DNA of 64,000 nt from NCBI RefSeq assembly GCF_013426205.1, contig NC_089423.1:1736001-1800000 (forward strand), read 5' to 3'. A model generated the notes under the pieces. It made no database searches and was not told the origin of the DNA. It was given only the letters and a program-made list of their open reading frames with translations. The stretch comes from Metarhizium brunneum. Its lineage: Eukaryota; Ascomycota; Sordariomycetes; Hypocreales; Clavicipitaceae. The position numbers and the translations under genes are program-made. This document shows, in pieces, positions 20,727-31,996 of the stretch; position 1 is the stretch's first letter, and each line of letters starts with the position of its first letter.

Positions 20727-22623
20727 TTCGAAAAAGAAGAATGAAACGCTCCAATCGCTAATACAACTTCAGTGCTGGTCAACGTAGGCGGTCTCGGTGT
20801 AGCATCCAACGAAATTCTCCAGCTCGTCCCTGGAAGGAGAGTAATCTTGCACTGCTCGATCCCGAGCGTATGGCTTGGAGGGCTGATTAGGATACGCTCT
20901 ACTTAGATAAAAGGTTAGATGTCGGCACGCAGAAGTAAAAACGATGGAGACGTGGCAATTAATATAGCGAAATCGCAGGGGGGCTAGAAGAACCGCTGGA
21001 GTGCCATGTTCATCGCACCTTGCACGTCGGAGTTGACCGCACATGGACGTTACCACACAGCGGCATCTATGCATATAGACGACCAAGGAGTGAGACAATG
21101 AACATGAAAACAATCTACACGAACCTCGGGATGATGATGAGGAATCTTTGTGTCACGGGAAGTCGGGGTCCAGGATGAAGTTTTGGCTAACGTCTCAACC
21201 AGAAACGACCAAAAACCGGTCTGCTATCGACGACTCTCCCCGCTTCTATTATAGGAAAAATTAGCAAAGAGTGATTCAAAAGCGCTCGGGCTGATTGTCG
21301 TTTTTTGGTAGACTCAAAGGCCTCGTCGTGGCTGGGAATAAAGAAAGCAAGTGAACAATGTTGGTCAAGTAGGCGCAGCGCCAGGACGGGGGGAAAGGAG
21401 CGGCGGAAAGAGGAGGTCGTGTGGCTTACCTAGGGGGAAAGCGAAAGGCAGTAAGGTAGGAGGAAGGGTCTCCGGAGTGCCGTCCAGCTCGACGGTGCTA
21501 TGACTGCCACACAATGGGCAAGGAGAACATGGAAAGATGGAAAATTGAAGCCGAGAAAGGGAGAAGTTCTCTGGCCTGTGGAGGTTGGTGATGAGGCTTT
21601 GTTTTCCCCTACCCTGTCACACTTGCCCAAACTACAATGAGGCGTTGGTGGGCCGCAAGCCGATACTTAAGTAAGTGGGCAGCCATGCTCAGGAAATGGG
21701 CACGCGGGTGGAGGCAGGAGGTACTCCGCTAGGAAAGTCCCTAGGCAGGTACTTGGGTACCTTGGGTAGGCATTTAGCATTTCAGTAGTACTAGCATAGT
21801 CCAGAGTATGTGCAGCCTAGCACAGCCAACCAGGCATGAGACACAGTGTCCTGTGCCCTGACCACGACGCCTACACTGTACCACTGGACAGGTCTGGTAC
21901 AAGCAATGTTCAGTCAAGTCCGATGTCCCGAGGGGGGGCTCGTAGTAGTGCTTCTTGCGCGGGAATAACGACTGAACAATAGGGACCTGCCTTTAAACAG
22001 AGTCTCGCACTGTTGGCACAATACGGGGCCTTTGTCACAGTATGTCCGGGCATGCGTGTATGTGCCTTTGAACTCTCAATGAACCATTAATGAACTCTCG
22101 AACAAACATCAAATATTACAGCACCACATGACCAGACGCCCAGCTCAGTAACTTAGGTACGTAACTGGTGTTTGATACATGGGCACTTATTGTTGGGATT
22201 CTGTGAGGTACTTCTTCACGACCCAACTGCTGGTGGAATTCCAACCAACAGCCCGGGCTACGGAGTTCTGGTTCAATGTACTTAGAAAATGGTGGCATCC
22301 TAGTGGCAGGACATGACAGCCCCAGAAGCCTGAAGCGTCCTTGCATGCAATATATTGTGACACCAGACAATGTGGATGCTGGTGTGAACGGTTGCCCCCG
22401 GCTCGAAACACGTCGGCATGCATGCAGGCGCATCCATTCTGATGTGTACCATTCAAGCGTGAACATTCAGGATCACCACGACACCGAAGAGCATGTTGGA
22501 ACGCTACGTGAACAAAGGGGATTTCTACTACAGATATTCACAAATACGGCAGCCCCGGCCCACCCATTCTAGACGACTTTAAATCTGTTGGTACAAGCTC
22601 TTTTCGCCGTTGTAATACTCCTG
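20727..22623. other. Spacer between Pbp1-like gene and QCR2
   Basis: 1.9 kb. The left part is the promoter and probable long 5' leader of the Pbp1-like gene. I searched its minus strand in three frames for an Lsm domain and found none. From about 21660 to 22600 there are CTAGG/GTACCTTGGGTAGG short repeats (about 21725-21775) and no supported gene. The last part is the QCR2 3' flank. Confidence 0.5.
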
Positions 22624-24209
22624 TTATACCTGAAGACCAATCTCCTCAGCATACGGCAGCACAAACAAGTCACCGACAGTGGAAACTGTGGCCTTGCCAT
22701 CCAGGAGAGACTTGGCAGCCTGCGGCACAATGGACGTTAGTTTCTCGCCCTAACAGCATTGTATAGTATAGTGTGATACAAGAACAGGCCGTAACTTACA
22801 GTCTTCAGTTTATCAGCAGTAACGCCATCAATTCCCTTGGCGAGAGCGGCGAGTTCGGAAGCCTTGCCGCTATTGACAAGGCCGGACCCGGCCTGCAAAA
22901 GGCTAGGTGAACGCAGCTGAGCCTTCTCCAGAATGTCGAACTTGGCATTGGCAACGGCCTTGGTAATGTCCTCCTTGCTAACGGTGCCGTCAGCAATGCT
23001 CTTCAGGGCCTTGGCCGTCTCCTCAGCACCCTTGCGCACAGAGGCAGCGGTGCCGGACAGCTGGACGGTCAAGAGACCAGCATCAGAGTAAGCGAGGTTG
23101 GAAGCAGAGACAGAGAGACCAGATGTTCCAGCGGTAGCCTTGGAGAGCAGGCTGAAGCCAGGAGACCACTTGATTGTGGGCTGACCACCAAGCAGAGCAG
23201 CCAAAACGGCAATCTCGGGCTTGGAGCCAGAGGCATCGGATCCAGGGAAAGCAATGACCATGGCGTTGCCGCCAGGGTGACTTGTTCGCTGTTCACCACC
23301 GTGGTACTTTGAAGCCTCAGCCTTGAGGGTCTGGCCGTTCAGAGATTTGGCAGGCACGTCCTTGAAGAACTGACCGACCCAGTTGGTTAGGGCATCAGTG
23401 GAGGCACCATCGGCGACGATGGCAATATTAGGTTTAGAGTACACGACATCGGCGTAGCTAGCAATGTACTCCTCGTTGAGATACTTCTGGACGGGTGATA
23501 GGGACGAGGGATAGACTGAAGCACCAAGGCCATTGTGGAAGGCAACCGCGTGAGCGTTGTCCAAGGCAAGAGCAGCAACGTTAGCGTTGAGTGCGGCCTG
23601 CTTGAGGTGGAGAACCCGCTCGACATCTTCGTGGAACTCATGAGCTATAGTTGGTGTTAGCCTGTATCGCATTGAGAATCAATTCGCGGCTACCGATGTC
23701 TCACTGGTGTACTTGGTCATGGAGACCACTTCGGCGAGGAGTTCGGCAAAGTAAGGTAGATCCTCGCGGAGGAAGCTGGCCTCAAGGACGAGAGCCTCTC
23801 TGGTATGAGAGGCATTCAATTGGCCGCCAAGAAGTTCGGATTCACGAGTGATACGGAGCGCAGATCGTCGTTGGGTGTTCTGATGGCACAAGCAAGTTAG
23901 CTCGGGTGTCATTTTTGAGCGTAGGTATCAGGTCGTTGCGGGAAGACATGCCTTGAAGGCGAACTCCTCAAGACCGACAGTCAAGCCGGGTAGTGGCTGG
24001 TATCGCGTACCAGCCTTGGCAACAATGGCCAGTTTGGTAGTCGGACCATGAGCATCCCTTGAAGCAACCTTCAACCCGGACACATCCGTCGTCTCGAAGG
24101 CTCCCGTCGCGGCAGCGGCAGCGAACCCACGGCGCTGCAAGGACTGGACGCTGCAGGGCCGACGGACGGCCTGCTGCGCGCTTTTGGCGAGAGACGATCT
24201 CGAGATCAT
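22624..24209 (-). CDS. qcr2: Ubiquinol-cytochrome c reductase core protein 2 (complex III)
   Basis: Four exons (24209-23952, 23879-23705, 23644-22800, 22749-22624) give 467 residues. The protein is an M16 peptidase-fold core subunit on the matrix side of complex III. The N-terminus MISRSSLAKSAQQAVRR is a mitochondrial targeting sequence, with the mature protein starting after the RRGFAAAA region. The peptidase zinc motif HxxEH is replaced by GLEEF, as expected for a non-catalytic core 2. Conserved pieces include ALRITRESELLGGQL and ASVYPSSLSPVQKYL. Intron 1 has a GC donor (GCATGT) rather than GT, required to join FAFK to NTQRRS; the other introns are GT-AG and 50-60 nt long. The promoter carries two CCAAT boxes around a CACGTG box. 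Confidence 0.94.
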
Positions 24210-25630
24210 TGTCGAGGGTGAGGGCGCAGGCAATTGGATATCCTTCGGCCGTCGTGGTGCAGCAATTGGATCTCAAAAAGAAGTGCCTCGTTCGTTCAAC
24301 GAACCAGCTCCCGTCTAATTTTCGGCCTCGGGGATTGATTGGGAATCACGTGATTGGATGATCAACTCTAGGCCTGCCACTGGTTGCCAGCTTCATGCGG
24401 GTACCTTCAAACCAAGTAGCACTACGGAGTACCAGGCATATTCCGATAGTAGTGGAGTATCATGTCTACTCCGTACTTTGGCCTTCAAAGTTCCGACCAC
24501 GTGAAGGAAGTCGAAGGTACCTAAAGTGGCTATAAGTAGGTGCTGGATTGAACCCTTGGCACAGTAAACCACAATAAAACCAATATCAATGGCAATCTGG
24601 TTTATTGCTCGCATGACAACTTAACTCGAGTGCTCCAACCCTAGTGCCATGTCCTACACAAATTTTGGATGTACTACTTAATAACCTAAATTGCATCGTC
24701 GGGAATCAACGTGTATAGCATCTCGACATGGTTTTCAAAATCCACGTGTTCTTACGTCAACTTCCAGTTGCATCTTACAGGCTCCAGCCCGGTACAGTAT
24801 TATTTTTGCCGGTGGTGAATGAAGTTTTGATTCAGCGACATGAACCCAAGGCCAGGATGGCTACCCTATAGAAACATGTGACTGGCTTGCCTTGATGAGA
24901 GCTAAGCCCTGCCTTGCCCCTGGAGTTACTGGTGGTGCTATTTGTTCGTTGTGTCCTCATAATTGGTGATGAATATAAATCAGCTTACTCCGATGGTTGG
25001 ACGATGCGTACCTGTTGGTTGGGTTAACTGGCGTAGCGTTTCTTGAGTTGTCTGGAAGTTCTGGAGACTACCACTAGTAACGGAGTATGTACTTACATAT
25101 TTCGATACGGAGTAGCTTGTTAGAAGTTCTCCTGCGGACAAGATATGATGTGAAATACGCAATTGAAGTGGTGGCCACCTTCACGTAGATTTCGCTAAAT
25201 TTGGTTGAATTACAACTTTGTAGAGCAGCTGCAACTGCGACGGGTCGCGATACAGAGTATTGGGGTTGAATGAGGGTCTGGCTGCTTGCAGCCTTCGATG
25301 CATGTCCGACGCCACAGCCTAGACGCTCAGCCACATCAAGTTACTCTGTCCTCCGTCCGGAGTACTTGCGCAGTAACAGGTTGGTTCCATTCACCACCTG
25401 GGAAAAATTGGCAAATCCGCAACCCGTCAATTGACTGTTTTTTCTTTACGAAACCCTCCGCACCTCAACATTCATTACCTTTCATCTACTTGTGTCACAA
25501 GCGAAATCCAACGGCACCAAAGTTGGTCGGCACCCTTTTTTCTTTTAAATTACATATTGCAGTTCAATGCCGTACAGGTAGTCATAGTGGTAGCTCTAGA
25601 GATTGTGAGAGCATCTCTAGGAGCAGAGCA
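24210..25630. other. Divergent spacer between QCR2 and RPC82
   Basis: 1.4 kb without a supported gene. It contains the CCAAT/CACGTG cluster and three exact copies of TACGGAGTA or its complement (24423, 24467 and 25106), the highest local density in the window. The DNA between about 24380 and 25280 is AT-richer than the genes around it. Confidence 0.55.
24338..24357 (-). promoter_or_regulatory. CCAAT / CACGTG / CCAAT cluster upstream of QCR2
   Basis: On the minus strand, reading toward QCR2, a CCAAT box (24357-24353) directly abuts a CACGTG E-box (24352-24347), and a second CCAAT follows at 24342-24338. It lies 129-148 bp before the QCR2 start. In fungi, CCAAT is the site of the HAP/CBF complex that controls respiratory genes, and CACGTG is bound by Cbf1-type bHLH factors; yeast genes for the same complex use both. 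Binding here is inferred from position and sequence. The divergent RPC82 gene starts about 1.3 kb away. Confidence 0.6.
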
Positions 25631-27854
25631 ATGCTTGTCGTTAGTCTTCGCTGAGCTCCAGCCGTGCGTCGTCAAATGGGCTGTCGCGGGACAAGGCTGA
25701 CATGTTCACAAACAGACCAAACATGCCGCAGAGCTTTGTGCTCTCCTAGTCAACGATCTTTTTGGCGAACTCCCATCCGTAGGTTCTTCCTCAACCCACT
25801 TCGGGTTTTGCGGTGTTGTGCTTGTCGCGGGGCTGACTTTTCTTCGCTTCTCCCAACAGCGCCTTTTGGTCGCGCTCTTCACCAAGGGCCGATGCACACT
25901 TTCACAGCTCGTTCAACATGTATCGCTCGGACCACGGCATCTTCGGAACGGCCTGGGTGTTTTGATTCAACAGAATCTCCTCTACCACTACACTGACCCT
26001 GATACGGGAGGAACCAGCTATGAAGCCAACTCGGATGCCTGCTACAACCTCGTGCGATCCGGTAAAATACTGGAGGTCATCAACAGTCAGTATGGCACAG
26101 CCGAGAGAGACCTTGTCCAAACCCTCATGCAACTGGGCTATGCTAGAGTAGCGGACCTTACACATGCGTTTACGTCTCGAGCTCCCAAAACCAATGGACA
26201 TACGAACGGATCACATGAGTCATCATCTGGCCTCATAGAGTCTAAGAACCATCTGAACTCGGCACTGTCACGGTTAATACAGGCAGAAATACTGGAAACC
26301 GTTCGCCCCGATTCATTTCGCAATCCTGCTGAGGTGTATCGCGAAATTGAAGCTGATGTTACGAAGACAGCTCCCGGGGAAAAGGCGAGCAAGAACAAAA
26401 TAGAACAGCATATGCAGATTGTGGAGCGGTTCAAGACATTCCGTGACCAGAGCAAGGCCCTCAAACGGCAGCTAGATCAGACTTCCGGACCTTCTACAAA
26501 GAGAAGGAGGCTACAAAATGGCTCAAGGCATTCAGATCCTTTTGATGATGATATCGAGTTGAATGTACGTCTAACTCGACTGCAAAATCTTTTGCTTCTT
26601 CCTTTTTTTTTTTAAAAAAAAAAATTCATATAGCACGAGAGTTACTAATGCCATATCTACCAGCCCAATGTTGTGGTTCGAGTCAATCATGAAAAGTGCT
26701 TGGTTGAGCTTCGCAACCAAAGACTTGCCGATTTCGCGGCAGATATGCTTGGCGAGACTACAGGCCATGTTTACCGGTCCCTGCTAGATTTACTGACAGC
26801 AAAGGTCTCCAGATGTCGAGCAGATCCTTTGGTTGGTGAAGAGAACAAAGGACCACAGCCCAGCGTCACCACATTGCAAATATACGAAAATTTGAGCGAT
26901 GAAGTCAAGGTTCTCGGCGGTATTGGAAAGGCTCCAAAAGATAAGATAGATTTTGATAGTGCCGAGAAGATAAGATCGGGACCTTATTCCTATGACAGCG
27001 ATTCGGATGAGGAAGACGAGCCAGAGGTCAAGGCTGCTCCTGTCCCTCGCGGACGTTTGGCTAGAGCTGCAGCTGCAGCTGCGGCCGCGGCCGCAGCCTC
27101 AGCCAAAGAAAGCGAAGACGAGGGATCTGAGGACGATATTGATGTCCAGGGGGGCCATACACATACCAACGGCGACAGGTCAACCAAGGTCAAATTCGAG
27201 GATGGGGCTATAGCTAAAGACAGTCGTCTGGACCAGATGCGCCAACATCTTCTGTTACTGGCCGAGAGCAAGCATCGTTTTGTACGTCACTGTGGAACTC
27301 AGGGCCGGGGCCAGTGGACCGTGGACTTTGAGTTGTTGATGGACCGGCTCCGTGAGTCTGAGCTTGACGCATACATTGAGCAGTCGTTCGGACGTCATGG
27401 CCTTCGTTTGACACGAATTCTGCGGGAGAAGGGGAAACTTGACGAGAAAATGCTCCCGTCAGCTGCCCTCATGAAGAAAGGTGACGTCCAAGGGAAAATG
27501 CTAGCGATGCAAATGGCAGGGTTGGTGGATGTTCAGGAAGTGCCGAAGGACAATAGCAGACTGGCCAACCGAACTTTGTTCTTCTGGTTTTTCGACGGCG
27601 AACGAGTTCAGTCGCAATTGTTGGATGATGTCTACAAGGGTATGTTACGGTGCCTGCAAACATTGGATGTGGAGCGGCATAAGGAGCGCAACATTCTCAC
27701 GTTTGTGGAGCGAAAGGACGTCAAGGGCAAAGAGGAAGAAGTGATGACTGCGGAGCATTATAACAAATATAACCGACATTTGGAAGGCCAGCAGAAACTG
27801 CTCGGCCAGGTGATGCGGCTGGACGACATGGTTGCAGTGTTTAGAGATTATTGA
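25631..27854 (+). CDS. rpc82: RNA polymerase III subunit Rpc82 (C82/RPC3)
   Basis: Four exons (25631-25639, 25716-25778, 25860-26564, 26664-27854) give 655 residues. The first exon is only 9 nt (Met-Leu-Val); it is required because the next exon has a stop just upstream and begins at an acceptor, giving MLVTKHAAELC. The protein belongs to the C82-C34-C31 subcomplex used in Pol III initiation. The N-terminal winged-helix domain contains GRCTLSQLVQHVSLGPRHLRNGL. A central acidic and alanine-rich linker (DSDSDEEDEPE; a run of 11-13 alanines encoded near 27065-27100) is species-variable. The C-terminal winged helices (LREKGKLDEKMLPSAALMKKGDVQ) and final coiled coil (LEGQQKLLGQVMRLDD) match the family. 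Intron 3 (26565-26663) contains a run of T followed by a run of A. Confidence 0.95.
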
Positions 27855-28890
27855 GGATACCAGCGGGCGGGCGACGCTTGACGTTGTTACACCACGACCA
27901 CTACCCCTAGACGGATGGATATATATACTATATACTATCCCTTTTGAGGAGGCTATATTTTATGTAACATGTATGCCAATTTAACCTTGTTGTGGAGAAT
28001 AATTTGAGGGCATTGTCTGATGATTGTTGTTTGGGGTCGTGGTTGGTTTGTAGCCAGGCATGCCTACATGCATCGCGCCATTTCCGTGTGATCTTGCGAG
28101 GAATAGTTGTAGCACATTGTCACACAGAACCACAGTCGCTTCCTTCCTCAGCAATTAATCCTTCCTTCCTCAACAGGTCGGTTTCGAGCAACAAAAACAA
28201 AACACAGTCATGGCTGGCTACTTCTATACATATCATCAATGATATTAATAGTGCTATAATGAGGCAGAGCCATTTATCTTGTCATACCCTCAGTGTGAGC
28301 CTAAAAGTGGTGGTCATAACTCGTAGATTGCCGAGGAGGAGAGGACATGGACATTTGATACTAGAGTGACGAATTGTCCGGTGTGCCATGCACGCAATTG
28401 CGCCGTGCATTTCAGTGTTGCTACCAGAACATTGAACCAGACGGTACTTCGCGTCTCTGGCGCAACCACCGACCATTAACATGTGACCAATGCAGTGGAC
28501 GTAGCGCTGACTGGTCCCCTCGCCCGGCCACCCGGCCACCCGGCCACAGGTACCTAGCGCACTAGTAGGGTCAATAGCACCTGAACTCAGGAACATTGAA
28601 CTGTCAAAAGTCGGCTCAAGGGGCCCAATGTTCCCCACGTTCAGCGAGGAAGCTGGCAAAAGCACTGACCCCAACCATCCGCTGTCGCCAGCTCCCGATC
28701 TCGGGAACCACACGCCAGGGCACGCCTACGCCATTCAAAAAATTTCCCCATCCGTCATCAGCCCATTTCCCCCAGAGACGACGTTTTTTTCTCTCACTCC
28801 TCATTGCTTTCAGTTCATTGTGACAACTCCAACCGCCAGATCGGCCAGCGGGAGACCCTTCGCATTCCCATCGCCCCGAACCGCCTCACA
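27855..28890. other. Spacer between RPC82 and GGC1
   Basis: About 1 kb. TATATATACTATATACTAT at about 27920 looks like a fungal 3' efficiency element for RPC82. Three CCCGGCCA octamers are at about 28523-28546. The final 150 bp are pyrimidine-rich and form the GGC1 5' leader. A 143-codon minus-strand frame at 28282-28713 is judged chance. Confidence 0.55.
28523..28546. repeat. Three tandem CCCGGCCA octamers
   Basis: Three back-to-back copies of an 8-bp GC-rich unit about 350 bp upstream of the mitochondrial carrier gene, next to a GGTACCTAG motif. No function is known. Confidence 0.8.
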
Positions 28891-30348
28891 ATGTCTCCCC
28901 CGACTGGAAATGCAGGCCTCGAAAAGGAGTCTAACTTGGCCAGACTCCTTGGCTCAGGTACACCATTCGCCAATTGCAAGCTCCGAAGTCCTCAACCTAC
29001 TGGAGTACCCGAGGCTTTGTGAGCTTACCCAGGGTCTGATGCATGTGTACTGACCGGTTGCAGGCTCCGCTGGTATCGCCGAGTTGGCAATTTTTCACCC
29101 CGTACGGCAAAATCTGGACTCTTGGCAACCAGACGGTGGTTGTTGAGACATGCTGACATGATTTGCCCAGGTTGATACGATTGCGAAGCGATTAATGAGC
29201 AACCAGACACGAGTAAGGAGAATTCTGACACAAGATGCTGCGCACCTCTGCATATCACATACACTGGGGATAAGAAACTTGCCACGGACCAGCTGACAAT
29301 GCGATTTCTCACAACCCCCAGGTTACCGGTGCGAGCCAATTGAACCAGGTTATTTTCAAGGACAAGGCTAGCGCTCCTTTGGGTCGAAAGTTCATCTCGC
29401 TGTTCCCAGGTCTCGGTTACGCAGCCGGTTACAAGGTCCTTCAAAGAATTTACAAGTATGGCGGTCAGCCTGTTGCACGCGACTATTTGGCCAAACACTA
29501 TGGAAAGGACTTTGAGTCGGCTTTTGGCAAAAAGACTGGCAAGGCCATCATGCACTCTACTGCTGGCAGGTGAGCGGACCCCCCGTCGCCGTCTCCCAGG
29601 TTGCTCGATGGGGTTTGCCATGGAAAAAGGTAAAGAAACAACAGGAACTAATCATGTTTGTGCTGCAGTCTAATTGGTATCGGTGAAATCGTCCTTTTAC
29701 CTCTCGACGTCCTCAAGATCAAGCGCCAGACAAACCCCGAGGCTTTCAAGGGCCGTGGTGTCCTCAAGATTGTTGCTGACGAAGGGTTTGGGCTATACCG
29801 TGGTTGGGGATGGACGGCTGCCCGTAATGCGCCTGGTTCATTCGCGGTATGTTAAGTCCTGGGTCACCTTTATTTGCGCCACCCGGCTCGTAGACTGATG
29901 ATGCGCCTTTCGCAGCTTTTTGGCGGTTCTGCTTTTGCCAAGGAATACATGTTCCATCTCCAAGATTACAACAAGGCTACGTGGTTCCAAAACTTTGTTG
30001 CTTCAATTGCCGGCGCTTCAGCTTCACTTGTTGTCTCTGCTCCTCTCGATGTCATCAAGACTCGAATCCAGAACCGCAACTTTGACAATCCGGAGAGTGG
30101 ATTCCGCATCTTGGCCAACATGGCTCGCAAAGAAGGTTTCTCGAGCTTCTTCAAGGGCCTGGTTCCCAAGGTAAATGAATGGTCCCTTCGATGCCTGCGT
30201 CATATGAACTCCTCTGGCTCTCTACCAAACCGTTAACGATTGCTGACATCTCTATCAGCTTCTCATGACCGGTCCCAAGCTCGTCTTCTCTTTCTGGCTT
30301 GCTCAGACACTCATCCCCGCCTTCGATGTTGCCTTCTCCAAGAAGTAA
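28891..30348 (+). CDS. ggc1: Mitochondrial GTP/GDP carrier
   Basis: Seven exons (28891-28957, 29064-29101, 29171-29212, 29322-29569, 29669-29846, 29916-30170, 30259-30348) give 305 residues, close to yeast Ggc1. The carrier exchanges GTP and GDP across the inner mitochondrial membrane and affects mitochondrial iron and nucleic acid metabolism. Three carrier repeats show the signature loops HPVDTIAKRL, PLDVLKIKRQ and PLDVIKTRIQ. The strings SLIGIGEIVLLPLDVLKIKR and RGWGWTAARNAPGSFALFGG are nearly identical to Ggc1 and separate it from other carriers. Introns are 69-109 nt. Exons 2 and 3 are 38 and 42 nt, so open-frame searches miss the N-terminal third. Confidence 0.95.
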
Positions 30349-31996
30349 TAGGCCAAATGCCACTCCTGCTATTTTACAATCTGGAAATGCTTTGTAATGG
30401 GAATGGATTTTTTCTGACGTTTATGTATATACACATATTTTTTTGTGGATGTGAGTTGGATGGGCCGGAAAAATAAGCTTGTTTGGCATTTGATGACGGT
30501 AGACTACTGCTCTTGGCTATTTGCAAATAGATGGAGCGAGGGTTCGACGAGTCGGAATTACGAATGTGGATAGATAACTCAGCTCCAAAATCATGGCCTA
30601 TTGAGATGATCAAGACCTATGTAACACTCACCAGAGACCATTTCAATGTCCGTGGCACGTTTGTAATTGAAACATCTGGGGCGAACATTACCGCCCCGAG
30701 CTCATCAAGCAAGGCGACTGAAACTTGCCTGTTTTCGGGCAGCTTATCGTCTCTGTTTTTTCTGCTTCATATGCTTTCCATAAAGCTGACCGTCTGGTCT
30801 ATGTGGAGGTTTTCCAACACTACACGGCCTGCTTCGTGTTCTAAGCATGCAATCCAGCCGTAAACTTTTTGGTCCAAAGTGCTTAGTCTCTTGCCTCATA
30901 AACTTGCGACAAGTATGCTGCGTCCCCGAATGTCTTGGGAGCAAAGCCAGGCTTCGGACAACCATTCATCATGCTTTTGTTCTTGCGAACATGGAGTGGG
31001 CCACACCGCAATTCCTCTTAGAGGACAGTCACTTGACGGCATCTAGAATGTTCTTGAGGCCATGGTTTTATGTGACAGTGCCTCTGGGTAAACATTGCTA
31101 CAGTGCAGCCGAGGGGAGACGATTCCGTGACCGCAGAGTGTCTCATGCACTGGAGACAGAGCCTACACAACACCATTGTAAACAAAGGACAACGCGGCGT
31201 CCACGTTGCACAACTCACGTCATCGAGCCGCTAAAGAACTCAAAGCGCACGTACACCTAGGACTAACATGTACAAGACGGAGAGCACAATGGACGATATC
31301 GCCCGCGTATCGAGCTCTTGCCTCTCCGCGACTCCATGCCGACAAGCTCCAGCCCAAAGACCATCCGTCGTCCACGTCACGCATAGCTGCAGCTTCGTAG
31401 CGAATGGGCGCGCGACAACTATGGACATGTATGCACAAGGACCACACACTTTTTGCGTATCCTCTCACAAAAGGAAAAAAAAAAGATAAAAGATCTGAAA
31501 TGTACCTTCCAGCCCAGGTCGTATGGAGTGTTACACGCGTGGCTTGGACAATGGCCCCTCGTTCCCGCCCGTTGCCCCCCGCAACAGTCAGTGCTCCAAC
31601 GTAAACATGGCGCCCGCCTTGCAGCCCAATGGCTGGGCGGGCTACTGAGCCGTCGTCAACAATCCGGGGCCCTTCAAAGCTATCAATTTGCCGCTCCTTC
31701 CTCCCCGGTCTGCCCAAGTCTGTCTCCATCCTCTGATTACCGATTTGCGAACCAAGACAGGATTATGAAGAGACGATCTTGACACTTTTTGACTTTACAT
31801 CTTGCGAGTCCTGTTTTTTGTTTTGTTTTGATTACATTACACGATACCAATTTTGTATAGCTTGGTGGACATAATTCGATCCCAAAAAGAGTAAGCGGCT
31901 GCTGTCCGCATTCCTCGTCAGTCCACATCGCATTCCTCAACAAAACATCACGGAACAAAGGGTCTCTTGAAGCAGAGGACCCGGTATTCCTCGAAG
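30349..31996. other. Spacer between GGC1 and the giant coiled-coil gene
   Basis: 1.65 kb. GTATATACACATATTTTTTTG at about 30424-30445 resembles a 3' end signal of GGC1. Open frames of 70-170 codons on both strands between 30.5 and 31.8 kb overlap each other and show no domain. No other element is recognised. Confidence 0.5.

Noticed and set aside
20769..21113. Possible Lsm exon of the Pbp1-like gene on the minus strand
   Set aside because: A short stretch (DVQGAMNMALQ) vaguely recalls the Sm fold, but it is bounded by stops, has no acceptor or donor in phase, and lacks the rest of the fold.
28282..28713. A 143-codon minus-strand frame upstream of GGC1
   Set aside because: It covers the GGC1 promoter and an octamer repeat, with no recognisable sequence.
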